From contig WACJ01000247.1 in assembly GCA_008973525.1 (NCBI GenBank), positions 62,001-126,000 of the forward strand: a stretch of 64,000 nt of DNA, read 5' to 3'. Below, one piece after another: positions 1 to 12,400 of the stretch. Below the pieces are notes generated by a model. That model saw nothing but the letters and a program-made list of their open reading frames with translations. It did not search any database and was not told where the DNA came from. How positions within the stretch are numbered: position 1 is the first letter of the stretch; every line of letters begins with the position of its first letter. This DNA is from Stenopsyche tienmushanensis. Taxonomy: Eukaryota > Arthropoda > Insecta > Trichoptera > Stenopsychidae. A program made the translations under genes and the position numbers.

Positions 1-220
1 CTCCGTGGGTTATTGTCATTGAACAGCTTTACTTAGTAGCAACGCCGATAAATCTGTGCGAGGTGATTTAATTTCATATAAACGCAAACTTATCAACCCT
101 AGCAATACTAAAATCTTTTAGATTTCATTGAATAGACGGATCTTGATGATGTTTTATGTAAATATTTGCATATTTGCAAACTTTTCTGCTGAACTTTAAT
201 TCATAAAAAAGCAATAAATA

Positions 221-353
221 CAGTCAACCCTTCTATAGCGTCAAGATAAGGACCACATTATAGAAAGTGACTAACATGCGCAAGAGGGTCTTATGTATTG
301 TGCTCAGTCTATTTCATTCGCAACAGGCATAGGAAAAAAACTGTATAGAAGGG
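221..353. mobile_element. Pogo-like MITE (family with CAGTCAACCCTTCTATAG ends)
   Basis: The left end reads CAGTCAACCCTTCTATAGCG after a TA, and the right end reads CTGTATAGAAGGGTTGATG, its imperfect inverse. The body is about 130 bases and noncoding. Related ends occur at 32607-32660 and, inverted, at 58855-58940. TA target sites and a CAGT start are typical of pogo/Tigger relatives. It lies in a VPS13D intron; nothing else is visible in bases 1-430. Confidence 0.6.
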
Positions 354-430
354 TTGATGATATGTATTATAGTTCTGTTTATTAAATTTCTTATCTTTGT
401 ATAGTTTTAAAATTAATATTTTTATTAAAG

Positions 431-3400
431 TGGAATGGAGAAGCTGAAGAAAATGCATCTCAGGAATATAAACTTAATTTATTGAATGCCCTTGAAGCTC
501 AATGGAGAGCCGAGACAGAATCTCATCCTGAAACTGGTTATTATGCGTCAAGTATTACATCATGGATGAGTTATGGAACCAGTCTTGTTACAAATATTAT
601 TGAAAATCTTCAAGTAAGACACGTTGAATTAATATATATTTTTATTAGGCCGATATATAAGAAAATATTGACCAATGTAAACATAATATATTATTTTTTT
701 ACGATTAGCTTAAAATAAAAGACGTTCACTTGAGGTATGAAGATAGAATTACATGTGGAGAAGGAAATGCCTTCGCTTGCGGACTCATTATGGAATCATT
801 TTCTGCCGAATCATGCGACAATGATTGGCAAAGAGGATTCACCACATTGCCGTCAAATCAATCAGCCGGTTGTTCGTTTAAAATATTGGAATTACAAAAT
901 ATGGCATTTTATTGGGATCAAATTACATCTATTGCTGATGTCTATAGTGATTTATCATTGAGTGAACTCGCAGTAAGTAGTCATTATAATTTTCGAAATT
1001 GCTAAATGAATAGACTTTTATTTACGCTTTAATATATTCCAGGTGCAAATGTGTAGGAAGCTGAAGACTGAGAGTCGCAATTTCATCATCAGCCCAGTTT
1101 CAGCAGTAGCACAACTCAAACGTGAAAGATGCGTACAACCATTGAGATCGCGGACGCGTCCTCGTCTTACTTGTCAATTATCTTTAGATGAAGTGCCTAT
1201 TTTGATTACAGATGTGAGTGTTTAAATAAATAATGTCCATAAAATTCTATTAATAACTGCTAAAAATGCCCGAAACCAAAAATACAAGGTGCATCCCGAA
1301 AGTCATGAAATTTATTTTTTTACCCTACTGATCGCAATGTATTCAAACGGTTGGGCGAGATGGAGGAAACCCTTAGCGTTACAGTGCACCAAAGTTCAGT
1401 CTGCTGCGAGCATCAGAATAGCTGATTTAGTGCGAGCAAGTGTGTGTCCGGATCTGTTAATATAGTTCGCTTCAACAGTGCCCTATCGGAGCCTTTCGAG
1501 GTAACTACGGGAGTCTTACAGAGGGATGCCCTCTCTCCATTACTATTTAATATTGCCTTGGAGGCAATTATAAGGGAGGCTGGCAGATCAAGACACGCAG
1601 ATCCATGGTAGGATAATGCAATCCATTTGGCCTTTGCTGACGACATCGACGTCATGGCTAAATCGAGATCGGAGGCTTTGGTGGCACTTTCGTCAGAGGC
1701 TGTCATCTCCAGTGGGCAGGCATGGATGGAGAATCCCTCGAACCATTTTGGATTCGAGGACGAATGGCAGTAGACGCGTCGGAAGACCTTGGTTATGCTG
1801 AGATGATCAAGTCAATAAAGACGCCGAACGTCTGAGCCTGGAAAATTGGAGTGAGGAGGCCCAGGACAGATGAAAATGGCAGTAAGCGTTGTCGGTGGCC
1901 GGGGCTCTCTTATAGGGCTGAAGGAGCCACCCAAAGTAAAAGTAAGGGTGTAATCCACAAAGAGTTTATATCCCAAAAATAGACGTCAGCACTGCCTATT
2001 ATGTGAATGTTCTGGCAAGATTGAGGAAAAAGGACTATCTGGTTGCTGCGTCATAACAATGCGCTCAGCCACATGTCTACGCGTTCGTGAATTCCTATGA
2101 AAATTCAGCATGGTAACGCTACCGCAACCACCCTACAGTTCCTAGCTCTGACGCCTTTTTTTGTTCCCAATGATCAAAACCACGCTGTTTTGATAGCATT
2201 GAGGCTATCCAAGCGTCTGTCACGACATCTCATAAACATCGAGGCCTTCGATGGCATGGAAGAGTCCATGGAAACAATATGCAGATGCTCATGGAGAGTA
2301 CTTTGAAGAATATTATCATGTTGTACATCGATATTGTCGATGAATCTTTTTAAAAAACGTATATTTCATGACTTTTGGGATACACACATTTTAATTTATA
2401 TGCATTGATAAATATAATTTATTCTCACTGTGTTTTTTAGAAACAATATAATCAAATAATAGGTTGCTCTCAAGGATTAACAACAATAAACCGTATACGA
2501 ACTTTTAGGGAAAAGCGTCCAAATGTTTCAATAACGACTAATTCAAGAGCTTGGTGGATTTATGCAATAAAATGCTATAATCCTAATTTTACGTGTAAGT
2601 TTGAGAAAATTAAGGACTCCCTTTTATAAGAAATTAAATGGTCAAAAATGTAATTATTACATCATTGTTTCGTTATGATCATTTTTATCAATAAAAATTT
2701 TTAGTTATGGATCCAAAACCAACTTGGGATAGCTCTATTTTGTGTGCTAAACAGTTGGTTAGTTACGTCAATTTATATTCAACATTATTGATAACTCCGT
2801 CTGCGACACTCTCCACTGATTTGGAATTGCTAAAGGAAAAAGTAGAATGGTCATGTTCGTTTGAACAACTGAAATTGCTTCGAGAGGTTTGTTATTTTAT
2901 ATATTTGGTTATAAAAGTCCTGATTAGTAAAAGAATTAATAAAAGTAAATACTTCAACCCTAGATCACTAATCATTAGTTTCACAGACTACAGACTCTGA
3001 GCGCATTCAGCCCAGCTCAGTACTTTTTAAAATAAGCAAATTATTGACCCAGGCGTACTCGCTACGTATTCATGTCAATTGTCGTCATATGATTAATGAT
3101 CCAGGGTTAAATCCAATTCTTATGCATTGTTAAAAGTGTATTACATTTAAATTGACTTTTTAACATTTACGTTTTAGTCGGCTATGCGTCGAGTTCCAAC
3201 AAAGCTGAATAACCCAGAAAAAATTGATTCGAGTATAAACGAAGAAAGAGCCCAAAGTCGATCGATCTTGATGAGATGGTTTCCGCAGTGGTGGATATCA
3301 AATAATTCTGCATTGCAAACGTCATCCGTCGATGCTACACCTGAGCTTGAAGGTGAAATTTTGGATGTATTGGCGGATTCAATTGAAAACAACACTCTTT

Positions 3401-6400
3401 TGAAAAGGGACACCGTTTTTGGAGTGTTCAAATTCAATTTATCCAAAGGAAGTTTAAAATTATGTACAACGTCTCAGAGTAATCCTAATGGAGATCAAAA
3501 TAAGTACGTTGAAAACATCATCTATATATTTATACTGAGTTATTTTATCGGCGAAAATCATCTCCATTCTATTTTATATTCTTGTAGTTTTCTTAAGATA
3601 TGAATTAAAATATTTTAGAACAATGCTGGAGCTTTATTTTGAAAATGTTGGCTTCGGTATCATATCCAGACCGCGAACTTCTTCTCACACGATAAATGTA
3701 ACGCTTGGAGCTATGTATTTGCGAGATCTTTTAACGGAAAATTCATTATTTCCTACGCTAATCGCATCACAGGTATTTTTTATACTTAAATATATTTATA
3801 ACATCATTATAGGCTAGTGTATATTATGTTTTATCAGTGTTTTATAAATTTCACAATTTATTATTGTTGTTTCAGGGTGTGATTAGAGAAAGTTTGTATA
3901 ATTTGCGTTTCTCTGCAATGCCGCCTCTTTTGATTAAACCTAATTTAACAAACAATACGTCTACAACACCGAATTCACAAGAGGCTCTTTTTCAGCTCAT
4001 CTATGAAACAAAGCCAGTGGGTTTTAGTTGCGATTATAGGTTAATATTTTCCGTGTTTTATTGATATTAAAGTAATTGTTTTTAAATATTGGTGGTTAAC
4101 CAGAAACACTCATATTTGTTTCCTATGTACAGTTATTCCAAAAATGTAATTCAGTTGATTGAATACATGTATTGGTTGCAGTATGCAAAAGCTTCCAATA
4201 TTGAACAAATTTAAAAAAATAAATGATTGATCTTGAAATACGAGGTAGTCCTAAAAGTACCTGACCTGATGTAAAGATGGCAGTTGTGGCTTAAAAGAAT
4301 TCATTATGTGATACAATACTTTTATTTGAAAGGAATCTGCTGGTTTGTTTACAATAGTAAAATATTGGGTAATGCGCTCACGACTTCATTTGGCGCGAGC
4401 CATCTATGTAAATTAGCCTCTTGGGGGGCTTCCGTGATCATGGAGATGGTAGAATCCCCCAGAGATGCATTTCTCTCCATAACTTATGCAAAAAGCCCTA
4501 AAAAAAAGAGGGAGTCGCCACAAAGTTTGTGTGTCCAACCGGTCCGCCTTTAAGACCTCCGATACTTTGAATGTACGCCTCGCGATTGGACGCCATGCCC
4601 GGATATGTCTACAGAATGTGATCTGCTTCCATGAACGGATCTATGTATGGACACTGGGAGATGGGGGGAAAAAAGCAAAATCGAAGCCCTAAACTGCCCG
4701 TGCCTGTGAGGAACTGTGATGTACAGTAATCTGGAACGACCCGGCGATATCTCAGGCGGTTCCTAGCCAAGGGGAAAAACTGGTTCTCACTATAAACGGG
4801 ATATCATAGCTATTGAACAACGCTGGAAGAAGTGTATCGAACTGAAAGGAGACCGTTGAGAAATAAAAAAATCTTGTTTTCTTCGTTAGGTCAGATACTT
4901 CTGAGAGTACCTTCGTACATATAAAAGTCTTTTTATACAACAGTTTTACAATGTGAAAACTTTGGTTTTTTTTAAAGAAACGCTTTCAATTTACATCAGT
5001 CAAGTCTTGTTTTTATTATTATGATAAAACTATTTGTTGTTATATTTCAGATTGTTTGTTAAATCACAGTCGTTAGAAATTATTTATAACCAGCAAGCGG
5101 TAAAATGGCTCATTGATTTTCTATCGTTCCCGTTATCAATGGGATGCGACAAAAAGATCGGTACGCCTGAAAGCATACCCATCGCTCATAATGTGGCTTA
5201 TGCTCATGTTAAAAATACTACCAAAATGCACCTCATCAATCAGTGGGAAAGCATATTACAAGGAGACATGGTAAAATATACGCTTGATCTACAGACACTA
5301 TTCAAGTTTCAATAACTTTTTGTATATAAATAAATATATTTGTATGATGATTTGTATTATTGCAGTCTGAAAGAAGTTTGTGGAACCTGGAACTAGACAT
5401 CTCAGCGCCTCAAATTTTCTTGGTTGAAAATTTCACTGATAAAAATGGTGTAGTAGCAGTATTAGATTTTGGAAAAATGCACCTTTCTAACGGGATTACC
5501 AATCAACAAAATGAACAGGAGATCACTGAAGATGATGATAATGGTATTTCAAAATGTTTAACGGCATAATCAGATATTTTCTTGAAAAAAATGCATTAAC
5601 GCGTGCAATTTATTTTAATAACATTAATTCATTAAGTTATAATCATTGAGTCATCCATTTCCCAATTTTGTTATGTATGTAAAATTACATTAGATGTAAA
5701 AATTAAGAATTTGAAGTCAAGTATTAAGAAATATGTAAATAGAAACAAACATGAATCAAGTGCTTCAGGATGTCAATCATCAATTCACATTGCTTTGTAT
5801 ATCATCATCATCATCATAGTGCAGCCACAAACTGTCCTCTGCAGAACTATGGGCCTCTTCAATATCCATTCGTATGGTGTAGGAGCGAATCCGAGATGCA
5901 CTTTGGCATCATGTAGGACTTCACCCTAGTCTGGCAACGCTCAATCTTTACACATTTCCCACACTCCCTATCGAGACGGTTGCGAAACTTCGATATATTT
6001 ATTCAGATGACCCGCTGGATGAGCATTTTAAATGAAACATAGAGGTCATGCTATCTTCAATGCCGAGCGAATGTGGAGGTAAATGTTTGATACAGACGAG
6101 ATGGATGTGATGGATATTGAAGATGCCCTAGTTCCGCAATGGACCATTTGTGGCTGCACTATGATGATGATGATAAGAAGAAATATTAGATTTTATCTGT
6201 ATACGATTGCTAAGAATTTGTGTTGATTCTCACGAATATATGTTTTAATTGTTTCAGAAATGTTTATGACACCTTGTTCTACTCCGCCTGGAAGTCAAGT
6301 TAGCGATGTTAACTTGACAGATTGTGGAGCATCACCGCTTCCACCGGATACACCACAACCAAATTTAAATATCCCTTTAAATCAAGACGCTTTACACCAT

Positions 6401-9400
6401 AGACTTTATGATAGGTATATTTAAATTAAGATGTCTCAGATCAAACAACAAATATCTTATAAATATACATTCAATAAATACTTAATTATTAACTGCATTA
6501 ATTTTTACATATACCATTTCTTTTGATGTCTACATATTTCTTACAATTTTAGATATAATGTAGAGTTTAGTGAATTACAAATATTGATTGGACGAGTTAA
6601 AGACAATTGGAAATTCTCTAATGTGAAAGGAACATCATCACTACATATTTTGGATCGTTTCAACATATCACTCCAGGTATTTAAATGAAAATCTACAACA
6701 TGCAACTGTTGCTATGTTGCAACTGCTGTAAATTACACAATCATAATATAATTACTTTTTTGCAGATTGAAAGAAGAGCTATTTATACAAGCGATCCCCA
6801 TTTCCCTAGTGTTACATTATGCGGATCTTTGCCCAACCTGATAGTTCACATAAATGAGCATAAACTTTTGTTTATACAATCGCTCATAGCTGAATTGAAC
6901 AATCCATCGCGAGTAACTAAAACCAACAGGTATATTCAATTTGTATCCTTGTCTTTTTTCTTGATTTTTAAAGCTATTTTTTATTAATGGTAAATTTGAT
7001 TTTCGTGCAGTGTATCTTCTCTAAATCTTGGAGAGGAATGGAAAATATCACCTCCGTGCGAAGGCCCGATTGAAGAACGTTCTGAAAATGACATAACGGA
7101 AAGATCGAGTAATCAGCTATCGAAACTTTTGATGCTTCAATTTGCTATTGACCAAATGGCACTAGAGGTTGGAAATATTTATGTGATTTTATAACAAAAA
7201 GACACCTGAATTCAAAAATATATATAAATATTTTTAAATTTTAAAATGGCTTATACTTAAGTATCTTATTCAGTTCAAACAGAAGAAAAAATAAGTTTAA
7301 AACCCCTCTGCTAAGACATGTTTTGAATAAATTATGAAGTTCTGATAAGTGAGAACACCAGAAAACCTAATTCTCTTTTATTAATATAATTCTAGGTTCA
7401 ATCTCGCGGTAGAAGTATTGCTGAAGTACAAGTCTGTGGTGTTAAAGCCTCATTTACAAAAAGGCTTTTCGATTTCAACCTATCGCTCAGTGTGCATTCT
7501 TTCCTGTTAGTGGATGCACTGCAAACTTATGGTCCAGATTTTGAACTTCTTGTAGCTAGTCATAAGCATGTTGGGTATGAAAATTTTGTTTCCAATTATA
7601 GCAAATTCTATTTACACTGCAAAGATCGTCCAGAAAGTAAGGTTACAACATTTATATAGTATCAATAAATGCTTGTATTTAATTGAAACTTACAGAATAC
7701 CGCACAAATATATTAAACAATTTATTCAACGTAAACGTCGTCGAGATCAAGACATTTCTGTAGTCGGGGTACTAGCTTTTGTATGTCAGTGTCATAGATC
7801 TCCGCCGCCAGTTCTTTTTAAATTGTTTTTTAGATTCTGGAAGGCTTAGGTCCAGGAAAGCTCCTTTCTATGCAAAACAATGACGCTATTTTAATAGTGC
7901 TCTGGTGTGAGCATTCTGGGCATCTATCTGGCACACAACTTCTCATAACCAAGTTTTTCTGACACAATATCATCAAGGAGACTTTAAGAAATGTCAGGAA
8001 ATTCTTCATGAGGATCTTCAAGGGCGATCATTTAAATTTTTTACATAAGTTTGTCAGAAATCGCTGATGGTCTTCCACTCTTTGCCTCATTATGAGTATC
8101 AGTACAGCCTTCTCTGAACAACCTAATTCACTTTGTGACATATTATCGACTCATCACATCTCACTATATAAACTTCCACGAGCTTCCAATGGATATTTGC
8201 GGTGATATTGTTGAAGAATTTATTGTGACTGATCAAAATAATCAATTTTTTTCCCTCGGCTTCAGGAGCCCTTGTAACCTTACTATCTGGATGACCACTT
8301 TCTTGGAAAAATCTGTATGTTAAACATTTTATTAACAGCTTAACGACCGCATGTTTTTTTAATTTTTTTTGCCGATTTTGGCGATTTTGCAGAAAGAAAG
8401 CAAAAAAACTACCATTTCACTAAATTCACTATATTTCGTAAACCACTTGAGGTATTTTAGTAACCCAATAGTTTTTCAATAGAATGGAACGTAAGACGAA
8501 GGCTCATATAAGAGTCCACGGACAGCAACCAAAGTTTTTCAAAGACTCAAATACGAGTCCGCGGTCGTTAAGCTGTTAATATGTATGGTTGTGTGTATTC
8601 AGGATGGATTCAGTGTCGGGAAGTATAAGAGGCAGCGAACCCACATCACCTGTTTCGCCTTCTTCACCTCCCGATGGCGCAATACGTCCTTCACATCCTC
8701 CGCCTCCAGCTGCTTTATCACAAGCTCTGCATTCGCTGAATAAACACAATTCAAGTATGTGAAGTCTACTAATGAATTTAAATAGTTTTATTAAATTTTA
8801 GCATAAAACAACCACTAGATCAGTAGCTTGCCTATTTTATTATATATTACACATGTTAATTTTTTTATTTCTTTGAATAGGTTCTCGTTTATGCACCAGC
8901 CCAGTTTTAGATACGTCTGATATTGTAGCAGTTGCCGGAATAGTTGATTCCGAGGCTCTTATTGTCATTGAAATAACAGTGGTTTCTTCAGATTGTCCAT
9001 CAAATCAGGGAGAAGAACTGATTATTGCCAATATACTATTTAATAATCTGGACATAATCGGTAATCATGTTTTACATAATTTTATAATTGAGTATTTATA
9101 ATTCTCTAAAACTCAATATCATCAAATTCATAATAATAATGGAGATATATTTAAAAATATTTTTATGTTGTATCATTAATTTTCAGCCAATCAAGAAACC
9201 ATCGTCGAACTAATCGGTTTTGCAAAACGAATATCATCTAATCCATTTCGAACAAGAAACTCTTCCGAAGATTCTATTGATTATTCAGTCACTTCGTCGA
9301 ATGCAAATGATTTATCAAAGTCTTCGTTTGATAAAAAGCAAGAAACCGTTATCCGAAATGAAATTGCTTTTGATTTTCACCGACTCAATGTTCTCTTACT

Positions 9401-12400
9401 GAGAGCTGCCCTTGAAGATGGAGTTGTCGTTGGAAAAAAAATTGCTACAGCAACCATGAGCGATGCAAAAATTCAGGCTACCATAAGTAAATATTTGAAG
9501 TTATTTAACATCGGTTTCGAGGTCGCAATCAATTATTTAAGTCTATTAATTAAAAGCATAAGTATTGATAATTATGATTTATTAGTATGATTCATAAGTA
9601 TGATTTATTAACAGAATTGTCTATGTTTTTAGGCAAAACCAAATTGGAATTAAATGGTTCTTTGGGTGGATTGCAAGTTGTTTCTTTATGTCCGGGTACT
9701 ATGTTACATCAGAAAATCATTTCCATTGGGCACGATCCGTTAGTCAACCACAACGTAGTTATTTATACCGATCTTGTTTCGTCTCTTACGCAAGAGGTAT
9801 ACAAAGGCCTGGACAATAATAATTTACAGCAAGAAGAAGAAAAAGCTTTCTGTTTCAACATTACTAAAAGTTATACCAAATCCCAAAGTACCGCTGGAAA
9901 ATTGGAAAAATCCAAAGGTATTGTATTGAAAGCTATTAAACAGGCATTAATGCCGCGCATAAATCTCTAAAATTCTGTATATGTACATGAGTTATTTATC
10001 GACATGTAGATAATGTTATTTTTAATTTATAGATGATCTTACAGTTAGTGTTATCATACACATGGCTTCGGTTTGGTATACTCATTCTGGAATATTTATT
10101 GGAGAAATCCAATCGTGTGCATCGGAATTCAAACAGTATCTTTCTAATTTAGCTAAATCTATAAAAGCTGCTGCTACTGATATGGCTATTGGATTAGTGA
10201 ATCCGAGGTTTTTTGCACGCTATATTATTGTATTATTATTATTAAATTGCATTCAGGCTCTTAATCGTTTTAATTAATTTTTAGAGGTGATTTACTTTAT
10301 AATTCTAAAATATCAGGATCTACAGAATGGATATCCCCTAAACGACCGAGATCTGTAAGTTTTGGTACCCAAGATAATGATCAAGATTTTGATGGTATCA
10401 CATCTAATATTATTCTAAAGTAAGTGTCTTTGTAATTTAAATTGATATATAAGTATTTAAAGTAAGTTCACTCAGTCAGCGGCAATTTGGACTCATCCAT
10501 ACCCTCCGTGAATTTTAAAAATTAATTGTAATCTTTCATTAGTCTAGATGTTATTTTGGAGACTCCAGTAGTAGTTTTACCACGTTCTTCTACTAGCACG
10601 GAAGTTTTTGTTTCTCGCTTAGGAAACATATCAATTACGAATAAATCGGGAGACATTAAGCATTACATAATACAGATCAAAGACATTAATGTTTATTCGG
10701 TATGTATTTATATTATTAACAAAATATATTTGTAAATAAACCCGTTATAATGAATTGTTGCCAAATATTTCAGCTGGATATTTTAAATCGTTTTGAAAAT
10801 TCAATGGAAGGGTTCGCAATCGAAACTATTTATAAATGCGGCTCTAACGGGAAACCCATACTACACGATACTACGTTACATTTAAATATTGAGCAAATTG
10901 ATAAGCAAGTGATAGACGAATCTGAAATTGAAAATTGTATTCAGGTATAATATATATTTTAACAATGACTAAATTCGTAAGTAAGAATGAATTATTTTTG
11001 CCGCTAAATAAATGCCTCTTTATTGAAATGTATATTTCAGATAAATGGTAAAGTCGTAACTCCTTTAAAAGTATCAGCTACTCGTCAACAGTATGAACAA
11101 CTTTTGGAGACCGTTAATAGCTTAGGAGTTATACCGCCGAGTCAACCTGCCACTGCTCATTCAAATTCATACACGGCAGATACTACCGGAATCACAACGC
11201 TCAATATGGATCCTCAACTTAGAGCTCAAATCATCAATACATTCAACGCAACAAAATTGCCGTCTAAGTCGTCAGAAAACATCAAAGGTTGATTATATTA
11301 ATTAACTGATGAATTTCTAAAAAAGCCACCCATATAAAAATCTTCATAATACAATTACTATCTTTTTTTTTCAGTCAATTTTCAACTTCCAATTTTCACA
11401 GTCGAGCTCAGAGGCGATTTTGGAAAGGGCGAGCAAAGCTTAGTTAACTTATCTTTCAGGGATTTTTCTGTTAAATATGGAAAATGCAAAGCGTATGAAA
11501 CAAACATTGAGGTAAATCATACAAAAATTACGACGTTTAAATAAAGGGAAGATTAATCGCTTTCATTTTTATTTTAGATGTCATTGCGATCCATCACAAT
11601 GGAAGATCTCTCGAGGAATGTCAACAGTCGACATCGTTTTATGATGCTGTCCCATAAACAATCGATTCCTAAATCAAATTTCTTATCGCAATCTAATCCG
11701 GATTTAACAGACACTGAAAACGTTGAAAAAAATATTGAAAATCACGAACAACGCAGATCATCATTGCCCGACACATTCTGCAATAAGCACTCATTCGACA
11801 ATATCAGCCATGCAAAAAACAAGCGATCAGAATTCTCATTTCTGCAAGAAAATCTTGTACTCATATCGATAAAGATCGTCGATCCTGATAACCCATTGTT
11901 CACTGAAAAATTCCGAAATGTAAGCATTCGTAATGAATGTATATTAAATATCCTCGAGATGTAACACTTTGTGAACAATAATCAATATATTTTACAGGTT
12001 CAAAAATCGACACAAATCATTTTCAACTGCTTGGATCTCGTTATCAGCATTGATAGCTGGGTGGTTGTGCTTGATTTCTTTGGAATGAACAACACAGACG
12101 CACAACCTTCGACTAATAAAATATCAGAAACCATCAAGTCTGATACGCATTCACAAAAGTCACGTAAGTATGAGAGACATTCAAATATAACCCGGAATTT
12201 TGCTTTTTTTGCAACATGGTGCATCCATACAATATTTTTACTATGCCTATGTTATTTCCGCAAGTGTAAACAGTAAATTCACAAAGTTTTATCGCAATCG
12301 GATGAATGATATGGAAGCGCATTAAATACGGACAAACAAACATTGCTTTTTATATATGCCTATGTTACTCGCGCAATCCTTAGCAATAAGTGGACGTAGT

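Larger units (their letters stand above)
431..7574 (+). other. Vps13D: VPS13D exons 1-15: N-terminal chorein/lipid-groove region
   Basis: Exons read as 431-613, 709-972, 1043-1213, 2441-2594, 2705-2886, 3178-3503, 3619-3772, 3876-4039, 5051-5270, 5366-5543, 6258-6414, 6553-6676, 6766-6929, 7011-7167 and 7396-7574. The encoded stretch includes LKIKDVHLRYEDR, the conserved strand after the chorein N-terminus, and LRSRTRPRLTC, a VPS13D-like segment. Large introns 3 (1214-2440), 8 (4040-5050) and 10 (5544-6257) hold transposable elements; the other introns are short. The AG before 431 shows that at least one more exon lies upstream of the window. Confidence 0.9.

Noticed and set aside
5790..5820. 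ATC trinucleotide run as a functional microsatellite
   Set aside because: It forms the outer edge of the foldback element and has a counterpart at its other end, so it is better explained as part of that element.
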